From Flavivirga spongiicola (GTDB lineage: Bacteria; Bacteroidota; Bacteroidia; Flavobacteriales; Flavobacteriaceae), in the NCBI RefSeq assembly GCF_030540825.1, contig NZ_JAUOEO010000001.1:1771001-1835000 (forward strand): a stretch of 64,000 bases of DNA, given 5' to 3'. The notes beneath the pieces were generated by a model that searched no databases, was not told the DNA's origin, and saw only the letters and a list, made by a program, of their open reading frames with translations. A program made the translations under genes and the position numbers. Of this stretch, positions 35,986 through 45,451 are shown in pieces. The stretch's first letter is position 1, and the number at the start of each line of letters is the position of its first letter.

Positions 35986-36660
35986 ATGGTATCATTTTTT
36001 AAGAATTATAGAGGGTTTGCAATTGTTTTTGCCATTATTTCTATTATTATAGTTTCAATTATCTACAACACTTTAAATGTTTACCAACCGCTCCCTATTT
36101 ATCAGCCTACCATGGTAAGTAGCGAATTGGTAGACAGCACTATTCAATATAAAAAAAAATATCATAAAATAGCCGATTTTTCACTTATCAATCAAAACGG
36201 GAAAACAATTACACAAAACGATTACAAAGACAAAATATACGTAGCCGATTTCTTTTTCACCACCTGCCAAACCATTTGCCCCATTATGACCGATCATATG
36301 GAGCAAATACAACAAGAAATTATTAATGACAGTGACATCATGCTACTTTCTCACTCGGTAACTCCAGAAATCGATACTGTTGCCCAACTAAAACGTTATG
36401 CTAAGAAAAAAGGAGTAAATGATAGTAAATGGAATTTAGTTACTGGTGATAAAAAACAAATATATCAACTTGCGAGAAAGAGTTATTTGGCAGTTAAAGA
36501 CCATGGAGATGGAGGCCCTTTCGATATGGTACATACAGAAAACTTCATGCTTATTGATAAAAAACGGCAAATAAGAGGCTTTTATGATGGTACAGATGGA
36601 GAAGATATCAATCGCTTACTTGATGATATTGAAATCCTTAAAGAAGAATATCAAAAATAG
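35986..36660 (+). CDS. SCO1/SenC family protein
   Basis: 224 residues. One N-terminal membrane anchor (FAIVFAIISIIIVSIIYNTL), then a thioredoxin fold with FFFTTCQTICPIM (Cys94, Cys98) and FDMVHTENFMLID with the copper-binding His. Copper delivery to cytochrome oxidase or thiol chemistry is the usual role. Followed by feoAB after a gap of about 70 bp with its own promoter box. Confidence 0.92.
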   Translation: MVSFFKNYRGFAIVFAIISIIIVSIIYNTLNVYQPLPIYQPTMVSSELVDSTIQYKKKYHKIADFSLINQNGKTITQNDYKDKIYVADFFFTTCQTICPIMTDHMEQIQQEIINDSDIMLLSHSVTPEIDTVAQLKRYAKKKGVNDSKWNLVTGDKKQIYQLARKSYLAVKDHGDGGPFDMVHTENFMLIDKKRQIRGFYDGTDGEDINRLLDDIEILKEEYQK

Positions 36661-36698
36661 TTTTTTATCAAGCATTTTTTTAGGCTACTTTTTTATAC

Positions 36699-36706
36699 TA
36701 CTTTTG
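36699..36706 (+). promoter_or_regulatory. -7 box for feoAB
   Basis: TACTTTTG fits TAnnTTTG, 26 nt before the TTG start of feoA. A DtxR-like half site, TTTTTTAGGCTA, lies just upstream (36675-36686), but without a second arm. Confidence 0.4.
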
Positions 36707-36732
36707 CTTCTTTAAAATCAATCTAAATAAGC

Positions 36733-36969
36733 TTGCAGGACACTTTAGCACATCTCAAACGTGGTGAAAAGGGTATTATTACCGATGTTTCATCTATTCA
36801 TATCCCATTAAAACTCTTAGAAATGGGGTGTTTACCTGGTAATTCTGTGCAACTTGTACAACTTGCTCCTTTTCAAGACCCCATGTATTTAAATATTAAT
36901 GGCACACATTTAGCCATTAGAAAGGAAACTGCTTCTCATATTTTAATTGAAAAAATAACACATGAGTAA
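36733..36969 (+). CDS. feoA: FeoA family protein
   Basis: 78 residues, TTG start. SH3-like fold with GEKGIITDV and LLEMGCLPGNSVQLV, the FeoA signature, and GTHLAIRKETASHILIE at the end. Cytoplasmic partner of FeoB in ferrous iron uptake. Overlaps feoB by 8 nt. Confidence 0.92.
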   Translation: MQDTLAHLKRGEKGIITDVSSIHIPLKLLEMGCLPGNSVQLVQLAPFQDPMYLNINGTHLAIRKETASHILIEKITHE

Positions 36970-39199
36970 GCAAATAAATGTCGCCTTAATTGGCAATCCA
37001 AATACGGGAAAAACATCCGTTTTCAATGCACTAACAGGATTAAACCAAAAAGTTGGTAATTATCCAGGTATAACCGTTGAAAAAAAGGAAGGGATATGCA
37101 AACTACCTCGAGGTGTTAAAGCTCATATTATTGATTTACCTGGAACTTACAGCCTGAACGCTTCTTCTCTTGATGAAAACGTGGTTATAGAGCTGCTCTT
37201 AAATAAAAATGATAAAGATTTTCCAGATATAGCAGTCGTTGTAAGTGATGTCGAGAATTTAAAACGAAATCTTTTATTATTTACACAAATTAAAGATTTA
37301 GAAATTCCTACACTTCTTGTTATTAACATGGCAGATAGGATGAATTACAAGGGTATTTCTTTGGATATTGATTATTTAGAAGAACATCTTCAAACCAAAA
37401 TTGCTTTAATAAGCACAAGAAAAAATGAAGGTATTGATAATTTAAAAAATCTCATTGCTAATTTTAAAGACTTATCTGTAACGCCTTGTTTAAATGCTTC
37501 AGAGATAGATCAAGATTATTTTGGGAATTTACGTAAAACATTTCCTAACCAACTTTTATATAAACTTTGGTTAGTAATTACGCAAGATGTTAACTTCGGA
37601 AAAACAGATAGAAACGAAATTGATGCGGTTGCTAATTTTAAAACTAAAAGTAAAAGTGATTTAAAACGTTTACAGCAAAAGGAAACAATTAAACGCTATC
37701 AATTCATAAATAATGTTCTTAAAAAAGGACAAACAATTGATGTTTCTCAAGCCAAAGATTTACGAACAAAACTAGATCGTATTTTAACCCATAAGGTTTG
37801 GGGCTATGCAATTTTCTTTGTTATTCTCCTTACTATTTTTCAAGCAATTTATGACTGGTCCGGCGTACCAATGGATTTTATTGACAACGTTTTTGCATCA
37901 TTAAGCGAATGGGTTAAAACCATGTTACCAAATGGCGCTTTCACAAATTTATTAGCAGAAGGTATTATTCCTGGCCTTGGAGGTATTGTTATTTTTATTC
38001 CACAAATTGCCTTTTTATTCTTATTTATAGCCGTGCTTGAAGAAAGTGGTTATATGAGTCGTGTTGTATTTTTAATGGATCGAGTGATGCGGCGTTTTGG
38101 TTTAAGTGGTAAAAGTGTCGTACCATTAATCTCAGGTACTGCTTGTGCCATTCCAGCAATTATGGCCACAAGAAATATTGAAAGCTGGAAAGAACGCTTA
38201 ATCACTATTTTAGTAACGCCTTTTACAACTTGTTCTGCGAGATTGCCCGTTTATTTAATCATCATAGAATTGGTGATACCCGAAGGTCGTTTTATTGGTC
38301 TTGGTTATCAGCCTTTAACATTAATGTTGCTTTACTTAATTGGATTTGGGTCTGCAGTTTTCTCAGCTTACTTACTTAATAAAGTTCTAAAAATAAAAAG
38401 CAAAACTTTTTTTGTGGTTGAAATGCCCAATTACAAACTCCCTCTTTTCAAAAATGTAGGGCTTACGGTTATTGAAAAAACAAAAGCTTTTATTTTTGGT
38501 GCTGGAAAAATTATTTTAGCCATATCAATAGTTATTTGGGTATTAGGTTCTATAGGCATTAACTCGAACTATAGTAATGCAAAAGAGATTGTTAATGATG
38601 GAATTAGTAAAAATGGTTTCAATAACATTCAAGCATTTTCTTTACAAAATAAGCAGGAACGTTATGAACATAGTTTGATCGAAGATTATGATAATATCAC
38701 AGAAACTCAAATTTCTGACTCCATAGCTTATAAAACACCTCTTTTCAAAAAAGCAGTCATTAATGACGAAATTGCTTCTCTTAAATTAGAGAACTCTGTT
38801 TTGGGGTATATTGGAAAAGTTGTAGAACCTGCAATTAAGCCTTTAGGATATGATTGGAAAATAGGGATCGCCATTGTGAGTTCGTTTGCAGCGCGGGAGG
38901 TTTTTATTAGTACTTTATCCACGATCTATAGTGTTGGAAGTGAAATAGAAGATGATGAAAACAAAACAATTCGTGCCAAAATGCAATCTGAAAGGCACCA
39001 ATTAACAAATAAAGCTGTTTTTACTTTTGCTTCTGGTATTTCACTATTGTTATTCTACGCATTCGCTATGCAATGTATGAGTACTCTAGCTATTGTAAAA
39101 AAAGAAACCAACAGTTGGAAATGGCCTGTTTTACAATTGGTAATTATGACTACTTTTGCTTATATAGTAGCGTTAATTGCATTTCAATTTTTAAAATAA
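36962..39199 (+). CDS. feoB: Ferrous iron transport protein B
   Basis: 745 residues. G-protein domain at the N-terminus: GNPNTGKTSVFNALTG (G1, residues 11-26), DLPGTYSL (G3) and NMADRM (G4). The membrane part carries the two Gate motifs, including the ISGTACAIPAIMATRNI region with conserved Cys, and later VSSFAAREVFISTLSTIY. An inserted soluble loop of about 75 residues (NSNYSNAKEIVNDGISKN ... SLKLENSVLGYIGK) before the last Gate region is of the kind seen in Bacteroidota FeoB. Imports Fe2+ across the inner membrane. Confidence 0.96.
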   Translation: MSKQINVALIGNPNTGKTSVFNALTGLNQKVGNYPGITVEKKEGICKLPRGVKAHIIDLPGTYSLNASSLDENVVIELLLNKNDKDFPDIAVVVSDVENLKRNLLLFTQIKDLEIPTLLVINMADRMNYKGISLDIDYLEEHLQTKIALISTRKNEGIDNLKNLIANFKDLSVTPCLNASEIDQDYFGNLRKTFPNQLLYKLWLVITQDVNFGKTDRNEIDAVANFKTKSKSDLKRLQQKETIKRYQFINNVLKKGQTIDVSQAKDLRTKLDRILTHKVWGYAIFFVILLTIFQAIYDWSGVPMDFIDNVFASLSEWVKTMLPNGAFTNLLAEGIIPGLGGIVIFIPQIAFLFLFIAVLEESGYMSRVVFLMDRVMRRFGLSGKSVVPLISGTACAIPAIMATRNIESWKERLITILVTPFTTCSARLPVYLIIIELVIPEGRFIGLGYQPLTLMLLYLIGFGSAVFSAYLLNKVLKIKSKTFFVVEMPNYKLPLFKNVGLTVIEKTKAFIFGAGKIILAISIVIWVLGSIGINSNYSNAKEIVNDGISKNGFNNIQAFSLQNKQERYEHSLIEDYDNITETQISDSIAYKTPLFKKAVINDEIASLKLENSVLGYIGKVVEPAIKPLGYDWKIGIAIVSSFAAREVFISTLSTIYSVGSEIEDDENKTIRAKMQSERHQLTNKAVFTFASGISLLLFYAFAMQCMSTLAIVKKETNSWKWPVLQLVIMTTFAYIVALIAFQFLK

Positions 39200-39233
39200 G
39201 TAAATTTACTAAACCTGTTACGACAAAACATAT

Positions 39234-39371
39234 ATGAACACCATCATTCAAGACATATTAGTTTTTACAGCAATGGCTTTAGCTGTTATGTTTTTGATTA
39301 AAAAATTCTTCTGGAAAAAATCAAAACCTAAAAAAACCTGTGGTGGAGATGACAGTTGTGGATGTCATTAA
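39234..39371 (+). CDS. FeoB-associated Cys-rich membrane protein
   Basis: 45 residues. One membrane helix (ILVFTAMALAVMFLI), a basic stretch (KKFFWKKSKPKK) and a Cys-rich tail TCGGDDSCGCH. This fits the small FeoB-associated Cys-rich membrane protein family (PF12669 type) found just after feoB in many anaerobes and Bacteroidota. It starts 34 nt after feoB and is too short for the usual ORF cut-off. Its Cys-His tail may carry iron (inference). Confidence 0.8.
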   Translation: MNTIIQDILVFTAMALAVMFLIKKFFWKKSKPKKTCGGDDSCGCH

Positions 39372-39407
39372 TTTTATGATGCTCTTTCTCAATTAAAGGA
39401 TTTAACT

Positions 39408-40064
39408 TTAAGAAACCTTTACAAATAGATTATTGGCGATCATATTAGATATAATAAGCTCTTTTGTTTTTATCTTTATTGTGATAGAATTATCAAAAGG
39501 TTCACGGTGACAAATTTTCAATTCCGTTCCCAGGGCAATATTATTTTTGTCTAAATACTTTAAAAAATCTGAGGAAGAATCCTGAACCCCAACACAAATA
39601 CAATCATTTCCAATCTTCGCTTCAGAAAGTAAAATTTTATCAATTTTTTTGATCTTACCCGTTTTGTCCGGAATAGGGTCTCCATGTGGGTCGTGGGTGG
39701 GAAATTCTAAAAATGCATCTAACTGACTAATTAATTTTTTAGACTTTATATGTTCTAACTGTTCCGCCACTTCATGAACCTCATCCCATGAAAAATTTAA
39801 TTTCTCAACCAAAAACACTTCCCAAAGTCTGTGTTTTCTAACAATATTAATAGCGATTTCTTTTCCTTTTTTAGTTAAAGTGACTCCTTGATATTTTTTA
39901 TAATCGACATACTCTTTTTCAGAAAGTTTCTTAACCATATCGGTCACAGACGATGCTTTTGTTTCCATCTCCTTGGCAATAGCATTCGTGCTTACATTAT
40001 TAACACCGTACTTTCCAAGATGATAAATAGCTTTTATATAATTTTCTTCTGTAAGGGTTATCAT
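39408..40064 (-). CDS. mntR: DtxR/MntR family metal-dependent repressor
   Basis: 218 residues. The N-terminal winged helix is TEENYIKAIYHLGKYGVNNVSTNAIAKEMETKASSVTDMVKKLSEKEYVDYKKYQGVTLT. The metal-binding/dimer domain follows (IVRKHRLWEVFLVEKLNFSWDEVHEVAEQLEHI, with HRLWE and the E..E.H ligands) and an SH3-like (FeoA-like) domain ends the protein. It is divergent from a TonB receptor gene, with a perfect palindrome in between (40109-40142). A single half site ATTTTTAGA (40071-40079) lies just before its own start, so it may also control itself (inference). Mn2+ or Fe2+ specificity cannot be told. Confidence 0.93.
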   Translation of the reverse strand: MITLTEENYIKAIYHLGKYGVNNVSTNAIAKEMETKASSVTDMVKKLSEKEYVDYKKYQGVTLTKKGKEIAINIVRKHRLWEVFLVEKLNFSWDEVHEVAEQLEHIKSKKLISQLDAFLEFPTHDPHGDPIPDKTGKIKKIDKILLSEAKIGNDCICVGVQDSSSDFLKYLDKNNIALGTELKICHREPFDNSITIKIKTKELIISNMIANNLFVKVS

Positions 40065-40108
40065 AACTGTATTTTTAGATAAAACAAAGATAGAATAAAT
40101 ATAATATC

Positions 40109-40142
40109 AAAATAATTTTTAGACTAATCTAAAAATTATTTT
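40109..40142. promoter_or_regulatory. DtxR/MntR-type operator: perfect 15-bp inverted repeat
   Basis: AAAATAATTTTTAGA (40109-40123), spacer CTAA, TCTAAAAATTATTTT (40128-40142). The core TTTTAGACTAATCTAAAA resembles boxes of DtxR/MntR repressors. It ends exactly where the -7 box TATATTTG (40142-40149) of the receptor gene starts, so bound repressor would cover the -33 region. Confidence 0.85.
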
Positions 40143-40164
40143 ATATTTGCATAAAAAATATAAC

Positions 40165-42381
40165 ATGAGATACCTAATAATATTCTTTATAAGTATATTA
40201 TCTTTTACAGTAAACGCTCAAAACATAACAGGTAAAACAATATCAGACGGTAGTGCTTTACCTTATGTAAATATTTATTTAAAAAGCACACAAAAAGGAG
40301 CCGTATCTAACGACGATGGCTCATTTAAAATAAACAATATAGATGCTGGTACATATACTATTATTGCTTCATTCACTGGGTATCAAACTCAGAAAAAAAC
40401 AATTACTATATCTTCAAATGATGTTGTTGTTGATTTTAATTTACCAGAATCCGAATTACTTGAAGAAGTTGTAGTTACAGGAACTTTAAAAGCAGTATCT
40501 CGTCTGGAAAGTCCAGTACCAGTTGAAGTTTACTCACCTGCTTTTTTAAAAAAGAACCCAACGCCTAATATTTTTGAAGCCTTGCAAAATGTAAATGGCG
40601 TCCGTCCACAGATTAATTGTAATGTTTGTAATACGGGAGATATTCATATTAATGGCTTAGAAGGTCCATACACCCTCGTACTTATCGATGGTATGCCTAT
40701 TGTAAGTGGATTATCTACTGTTTATGGTCTCTCAGGAATTCCTAATTCCTTAATCGAACAAATTGAAATTGTAAAAGGCCCTGCTTCTTCCCTTTACGGA
40801 AGTGAGGCCGTTGGAGGCTTAATTAATATCATAACAAAACTTCCTGAAAACGCACCTCGTTTTTTTGCCGACAGTTATGCAACAGGTTGGGGAGAGGTTA
40901 ATCTGGATCTGGGATTTAAAACCAAAGTAGGCAATAAAGCCAATTTACTTTTTGGCACTAATTATTTTAACTACAATAATCCGATAGATAATAATGGTGA
41001 TAATTTTACTGATTTAACCCTTCAAAATAGAATTTCTGCTTTTCAGAAATGGGATTTTAAACGCGACGAAAACAGGCTCTTTTCTTTGGCTGGACGCTAT
41101 TTTTATGAAGATAGGTGGGGTGGAGAAATGCAATGGAATCCATCTTATAGAGGAGGTGATCAGGTTTACGGTGAAAGTATTTATACTTCTCGTTTTGAAT
41201 TTTTAGGAAAATACCAATTACCAATGACAGAAAAAGTTTTGTTTCAGTTCTCTTATACAGATCATGACCAAAATTCGGTATATGGCAATGTCCCATACTT
41301 AGCACAACAGCGTATTGGTTTCGGACAATTCACCTGGGACAAATCGCTTAAAAATCATGATTTACTATTTGGTGTGGCTGCCAGATACAATTACTACAAT
41401 GATAGTACACCGGCAACAGTAGGAGCCGATGAAGTTGTTATTCCATCTCTTTTTGCTCAAGATGAAATTAAACTTAACGACAAAAACACCATACTATTAG
41501 GTGCTCGTTATGATTATGATAAAAGGCATGGTAATATATTTACACCAAGAATTGCCTACAAATTTAAACCTACAAGTGATGATATTTTTCGTGTAAATGC
41601 TGGAACAGGATTTAGAGTGGTTAATATTTTCACTGAAGAACATGCAGCCCTTACTGGTGCAAGAGATGTTATCATTACAGAAGAATTAAAACCAGAACGT
41701 TCCTATAATGTCAATATAAATTACCTTAAAAAGTTTTATACCAAGTCAGGAGCTATAATAGGACTAGATGCCTCCGCCTGGTATACACATTTTACAAATC
41801 TAATTACACCGGATTACGATACAAACCCCAACCAAATTATATATGACAATTTAAATGGTAAAGCAATTACTAAAGGAGTAAGTGTAAATTTAGATGCTAT
41901 TATTGCTAGCGGCGTTAAGGTTTTAATAGGTGGAACACTTCAAGATGTTTCTCAAACTGAAAATGGTATAAAACAGCGTCAAATTTTAACCGAGCGCTTT
42001 ACAGGGACATGGGCTGCCTCTTACAAAAGTTACAAATACAATTTAACTCTAGATTATACGGGCAATATATACGGCCCTATGCGATTACCTACTTTAGGAG
42101 AATTTGATCCTCGAAGAAAAAATTCTCCCTTATGGAGTATACAAAACATACAATTAACCTATGATGGACTAGCTAATTTTGAAATTTATGGAGGTGTAAA
42201 AAACCTATTAAACTGGACACCAAATAAAGGAAATCCTTTTATCATTTCAAGGGCCAATGATCCGTTTGATAAAACTTTAGATGAAAATGACCCTACAGAT
42301 CTACCTTTCGATCCATCTTATGTATATGGACCAAATCAAGGTATTCGCGCATTTTTTGGCATGAGATACTCTTTTAAATAA
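40165..42381 (+). CDS. TonB-dependent receptor, probably for a metal or metal chelate
   Basis: 738 residues from ATG 40165; the frame from TTG 40147 overlaps the -7 box and is rejected. Signal peptide MRYLIIFFISILSFTVNAQ, a carboxypeptidase-like domain (ITGKTISDGSALPYVNIYLKS), the TonB box region (ELLEEVVVTGTLKAVSR), the plug (QINCNVCNTGDIHINGLEG and SSLYGSEAVGGLINIITK) and a barrel ending in MRYSFK. The CNVC pair in the plug is unusual. Lies under a DtxR/MntR-type operator and directly before a metal ABC transporter, so it most likely brings Mn, Zn or Fe (or a chelate) across the outer membrane (inference). Confidence 0.9.
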   Translation: MRYLIIFFISILSFTVNAQNITGKTISDGSALPYVNIYLKSTQKGAVSNDDGSFKINNIDAGTYTIIASFTGYQTQKKTITISSNDVVVDFNLPESELLEEVVVTGTLKAVSRLESPVPVEVYSPAFLKKNPTPNIFEALQNVNGVRPQINCNVCNTGDIHINGLEGPYTLVLIDGMPIVSGLSTVYGLSGIPNSLIEQIEIVKGPASSLYGSEAVGGLINIITKLPENAPRFFADSYATGWGEVNLDLGFKTKVGNKANLLFGTNYFNYNNPIDNNGDNFTDLTLQNRISAFQKWDFKRDENRLFSLAGRYFYEDRWGGEMQWNPSYRGGDQVYGESIYTSRFEFLGKYQLPMTEKVLFQFSYTDHDQNSVYGNVPYLAQQRIGFGQFTWDKSLKNHDLLFGVAARYNYYNDSTPATVGADEVVIPSLFAQDEIKLNDKNTILLGARYDYDKRHGNIFTPRIAYKFKPTSDDIFRVNAGTGFRVVNIFTEEHAALTGARDVIITEELKPERSYNVNINYLKKFYTKSGAIIGLDASAWYTHFTNLITPDYDTNPNQIIYDNLNGKAITKGVSVNLDAIIASGVKVLIGGTLQDVSQTENGIKQRQILTERFTGTWAASYKSYKYNLTLDYTGNIYGPMRLPTLGEFDPRRKNSPLWSIQNIQLTYDGLANFEIYGGVKNLLNWTPNKGNPFIISRANDPFDKTLDENDPTDLPFDPSYVYGPNQGIRAFFGMRYSFK

Positions 42382-42420
42382 TTAAGCGGCTTTTTAGTAA
42401 TTTCGCAACAAAATAAATAC

Positions 42421-43332
42421 ATGAAAAAATACCTCTACATAATCGTTATCAGTTTAGTTTTTTTAAGCTGTAAAAATGAAAGAAAGGTTAACAACAAATT
42501 AAATGTAGTCACTACAACGACCATGATTACCGATTTGGTAAAGAATATAGGTGGTGAGCATATTAACCTACAAGGATTAATGGGAAGTGGTGTCGATCCT
42601 CATTTATATAAAGCCAGCGAAGGTGATGTCACTAAATTAGCCAATGCAGATATTATTTTTTACAACGGGTTGCATTTAGAAGGAAAGTTGGTAGAAGTAT
42701 TCGAAAAAATGCACAATCAAAGAACCAAAACGATTGCCATTTCTGATGCTTTAGATAAAAATACGCTTATTGGCTCCGAATATTTTGCCTCTAATTATGA
42801 CCCTCATATTTGGTTTAATACAGATTATTGGATACAAGCCACCAAGTTTATAGTTAAAAAGCTGTCAGAAACAATTCCAGAACAAAAAATAACATTTGAA
42901 ACCAATGGCGCTAATTACATTAAACAACTGGAAGCATTGAAAACCAAATTAACAGCAACTATTGACACCCTTCCGGAAGAAAAACGTATTTTGGTAACAG
43001 CACATGACGCCTTTAATTATTTCGGAAAATCATTTCATTTTGAAGTCGTTGGTTTACAAGGGCTATCAACAGCTACCGAGGCAGGCGTACAAGATGTTCA
43101 AAAATTATCAGCTTTCATTATAGAAAAAAATGTAAAAGCTATTTTTGTAGAAAGTTCAGTACCAAAACGTACTATTGAAGCCTTACAAGCTGCAGTGAAT
43201 TCTAAAGGACATCATGTTACCATTGGAGGTTCTTTGTACTCTGACGCACTTGGAAACGCAGGCACTATTGAAGGCACTTATATTGGTATGTTTAAGTATA
43301 ATGTAAATACTATTGTAAATGCGCTTAAATAA
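42421..43332 (+). CDS. Metal ABC transporter substrate-binding lipoprotein (ZnuA/MntA/TroA type)
   Basis: 303 residues. Lipobox MKKYLYIIVISLVFLSCKN. Cluster 9 solute-binding motifs are visible: LMGSGVDPHLYKASEGDV (His ligand), FNTDYWIQA / YDPHIWFN (second His), LVTAHDAFNYFGK (third His), and the Asp in GSLYSDALG. There is no His-rich loop, which speaks for Mn2+ or Fe2+ rather than high-affinity Zn2+ (weak argument). Starts 39 nt after the receptor gene. Confidence 0.92.
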   Translation: MKKYLYIIVISLVFLSCKNERKVNNKLNVVTTTTMITDLVKNIGGEHINLQGLMGSGVDPHLYKASEGDVTKLANADIIFYNGLHLEGKLVEVFEKMHNQRTKTIAISDALDKNTLIGSEYFASNYDPHIWFNTDYWIQATKFIVKKLSETIPEQKITFETNGANYIKQLEALKTKLTATIDTLPEEKRILVTAHDAFNYFGKSFHFEVVGLQGLSTATEAGVQDVQKLSAFIIEKNVKAIFVESSVPKRTIEALQAAVNSKGHHVTIGGSLYSDALGNAGTIEGTYIGMFKYNVNTIVNALK

Positions 43333-43453
43333 GTTAGAAGTATCCAGTTGCAATTTGCAGTATAACTCAAACATAAAACGCACTGGTTTCTAAAAAATAA
43401 TATAAGTAGGGATCTCATAATTTAAAAACCATAGTTATTAAGTTAATTAAGTG

Positions 43454-44227
43454 ATGAACGAAGATAAAGAGCATAAAGAAATTCCTGACTCCACAGGAAG
43501 AATCGCTGTAAAAGTAGACGATTTAACGGTTGCCTATAACTACAAACCTGTACTTTGGGATATCGATTTAGAAATACCGGAAGGAGTTCTTATGGCTATT
43601 GTTGGACCTAATGGTGCAGGAAAATCAACACTTATCAAATCAATTCTTGGTATTTTAAACCCCATTGCAGGTAGCGTTAGTATTTATGGAAAATCTTATG
43701 AAAAACAACGAGCATTAGTTGCTTATGTACCACAAAAAGGAAGTGTAGATTGGGATTTTCCAACAACTGCCTTAGATGTCGTAATGATGGGAACATATGG
43801 CAGTTTAGGTTGGATCAAGCGTCCGGGTCAAAAAGAAAAAAAAATGGCTCTTGAAGCATTAGAAAAAGTAGGTATGTTACCTTTTAAGAACAGACAAATA
43901 AGTCAACTTTCCGGAGGGCAACAACAACGTATTTTCCTAGCAAGAGCTTTGGTACAAGATGCTTCCATCTATTTTATGGATGAACCATTTCAAGGCGTTG
44001 ATGCCACAACCGAAATTGCCATCATTAATATTTTAAAAGAACTCAGAAAAGCAAATAAAACAGTTATTGTCGTGCATCACGATTTACAAACGGTTCCAGA
44101 ATATTTCGATTGGGTAACCTTTTTAAATGTAAAGAAAATTGCCACAGGTCCCGTTAAGGACATCTTTAATGATGATAATTTAACAAAGACCTACGGTATT
44201 AATTATAAAGTTAGTATACAGGAGTAA
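43454..44227 (+). CDS. Metal ABC transporter ATP-binding protein
   Basis: 257 residues from ATG 43454 (a GTG one codon upstream is possible). Walker [10 protein letters not shown], signature [15 protein letters not shown], Walker [16 protein letters not shown], and the HHDL switch. Pairs with the two permeases downstream. About 100 bp separate it from the first permease, in which lie a CAGT-type repeat and a hairpin repeat. Confidence 0.95.
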   Translation: MNEDKEHKEIPDSTGRIAVKVDDLTVAYNYKPVLWDIDLEIPEGVLMAIVGPNGAGKSTLIKSILGILNPIAGSVSIYGKSYEKQRALVAYVPQKGSVDWDFPTTALDVVMMGTYGSLGWIKRPGQKEKKMALEALEKVGMLPFKNRQISQLSGGQQQRIFLARALVQDASIYFMDEPFQGVDATTEIAIINILKELRKANKTVIVVHHDLQTVPEYFDWVTFLNVKKIATGPVKDIFNDDNLTKTYGINYKVSIQE

Positions 44228-44302
44228 AAAAGTAAACCGTTTTCAGTGGCAGTATGCAGTGCTTACTCGAAACGAATAAAAAATATGTGAAAAAAGGAAG
44301 AG

Positions 44303-44322
44303 ATTCCTGCCTTCGCAGGAAT
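44303..44322. repeat. Hairpin repeat just before the first permease gene
   Basis: ATTCCTGCCTTCGCAGGAAT, identical to 7844-7863 upstream of bioA. An 8-bp stem with a CTTC loop, ending 1 nt before the ATG at 44324. Confidence 0.9.
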
Positions 44323-44323
44323 T

Positions 44324-45451
44324 ATGGATGTAACAGAATACATAAAACTTGTCTTCACAGACTACACACTAAGAACCATAACCTTAGGCACCGCTATTCT
44401 TGGTGCGATAACGGGCATGCTCGGTAGTTTTGCGGTATTACGAAAGCAAAGCCTATTGGGTGATGCTATCTCACATGCTGCTTTGCCTGGCATTGCTATT
44501 GCTTTTTTAATTACAGGAGCAAAAGACAGTAATGTATTATTATTAGGCGCTTTAATAAGTGGGCTTATAGGGACGTTTTGGATTCGTGGCATCATTAGTA
44601 AAACGCATTTAAAATCAGATACTGCTTTAGGGCTTATTCTGTCTCTATTTTTTGGTTTCGGAATGCTCCTCTTAACTTTTATTCAAAAACAACCCAATGC
44701 AAATCAAGCAGGTTTAGATAAATATTTATTCGGGCAAGCCGCCACTTTATTAGAAAGTGATGTTTGGCTTATGACTATTGTAACAGGTGTCTGTCTTATC
44801 GTTTTACTGCTTTTTTGGAAAGAATTTAAAATCCTTCTTTTTGACGCCGACTATACAAAAACACTTGGATTCAACACTAAATTTATAGATGTTTTGATTA
44901 CCACCTTTATTGTGCTAGCTATTGTATTAGGTTTACAAACGGTAGGTGTCGTTCTTATGAGTGCTATGCTCTTAGCTCCCGCCGCCGCCGCAAGACAATG
45001 GACTAATAGTTTGGGAATTATGGTACTTCTGGCAGCCATGTTTGGAGCATTTTCAGGCGTTTTTGGAACAGCTATTAGTGCCAGTCAAAATAACCTATCA
45101 ACAGGCCCTGTAATTGTTATCGTTGCTGGTGTATTCGTGCTGGTTTCCTTTATCTTTTCACCAAGTCGCGGATTACTTTTTAAACAAATACGATTTATCA
45201 AAAACCGTCGTGATTTACAGCTTCATAAAACATTGTCGTTTATGTATCACATTGCTGAAACACATGAAAATATTTCACACCCTCACGCCATTAAGATCTT
45301 GAATAATTTTCAAGGATATACAAAAGGGACGCTTCAAAAATTAGTTCGAAAAAACTACGTAAAACTCAGTGGCAGTATGTGGAGTTTAACAGAAGAAGGT
45401 TTTAAAACAGCTTCTAATTTGTACAACCAACAAACCGAAGATAATGAGTAG
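44324..45451 (+). CDS. Metal ABC transporter permease with C-terminal winged-helix-like tail
   Basis: 375 residues. The first 280 are a typical cluster 9 (ABC-3) permease with about eight helices (GTAILGAITGMLGSFAVLRKQSLLGDAISHAALPG, VGVVLMSAMLLAPAAAARQW). The last 90 (LQLHKTLSFMYHIAETHENISHPHAIKILNNFQGYTKGTLQKLVRKNYVKLSGSMWSLTEEGFKTASNLY) look like a cytoplasmic winged-helix domain of DtxR/MarR type: helix-turn-helix followed by a wing. That tail is not present in classical MntB/ZnuB. The next permease starts within its last 8 nt. Confidence 0.88.
   Translation: MDVTEYIKLVFTDYTLRTITLGTAILGAITGMLGSFAVLRKQSLLGDAISHAALPGIAIAFLITGAKDSNVLLLGALISGLIGTFWIRGIISKTHLKSDTALGLILSLFFGFGMLLLTFIQKQPNANQAGLDKYLFGQAATLLESDVWLMTIVTGVCLIVLLLFWKEFKILLFDADYTKTLGFNTKFIDVLITTFIVLAIVLGLQTVGVVLMSAMLLAPAAAARQWTNSLGIMVLLAAMFGAFSGVFGTAISASQNNLSTGPVIVIVAGVFVLVSFIFSPSRGLLFKQIRFIKNRRDLQLHKTLSFMYHIAETHENISHPHAIKILNNFQGYTKGTLQKLVRKNYVKLSGSMWSLTEEGFKTASNLYNQQTEDNE

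Noticed and set aside
36675..36686. DtxR-type operator upstream of feoA
   Set aside because: Only a single half site TTTTTTAGGCTA is present, with no symmetrical partner as found at 40109-40142.
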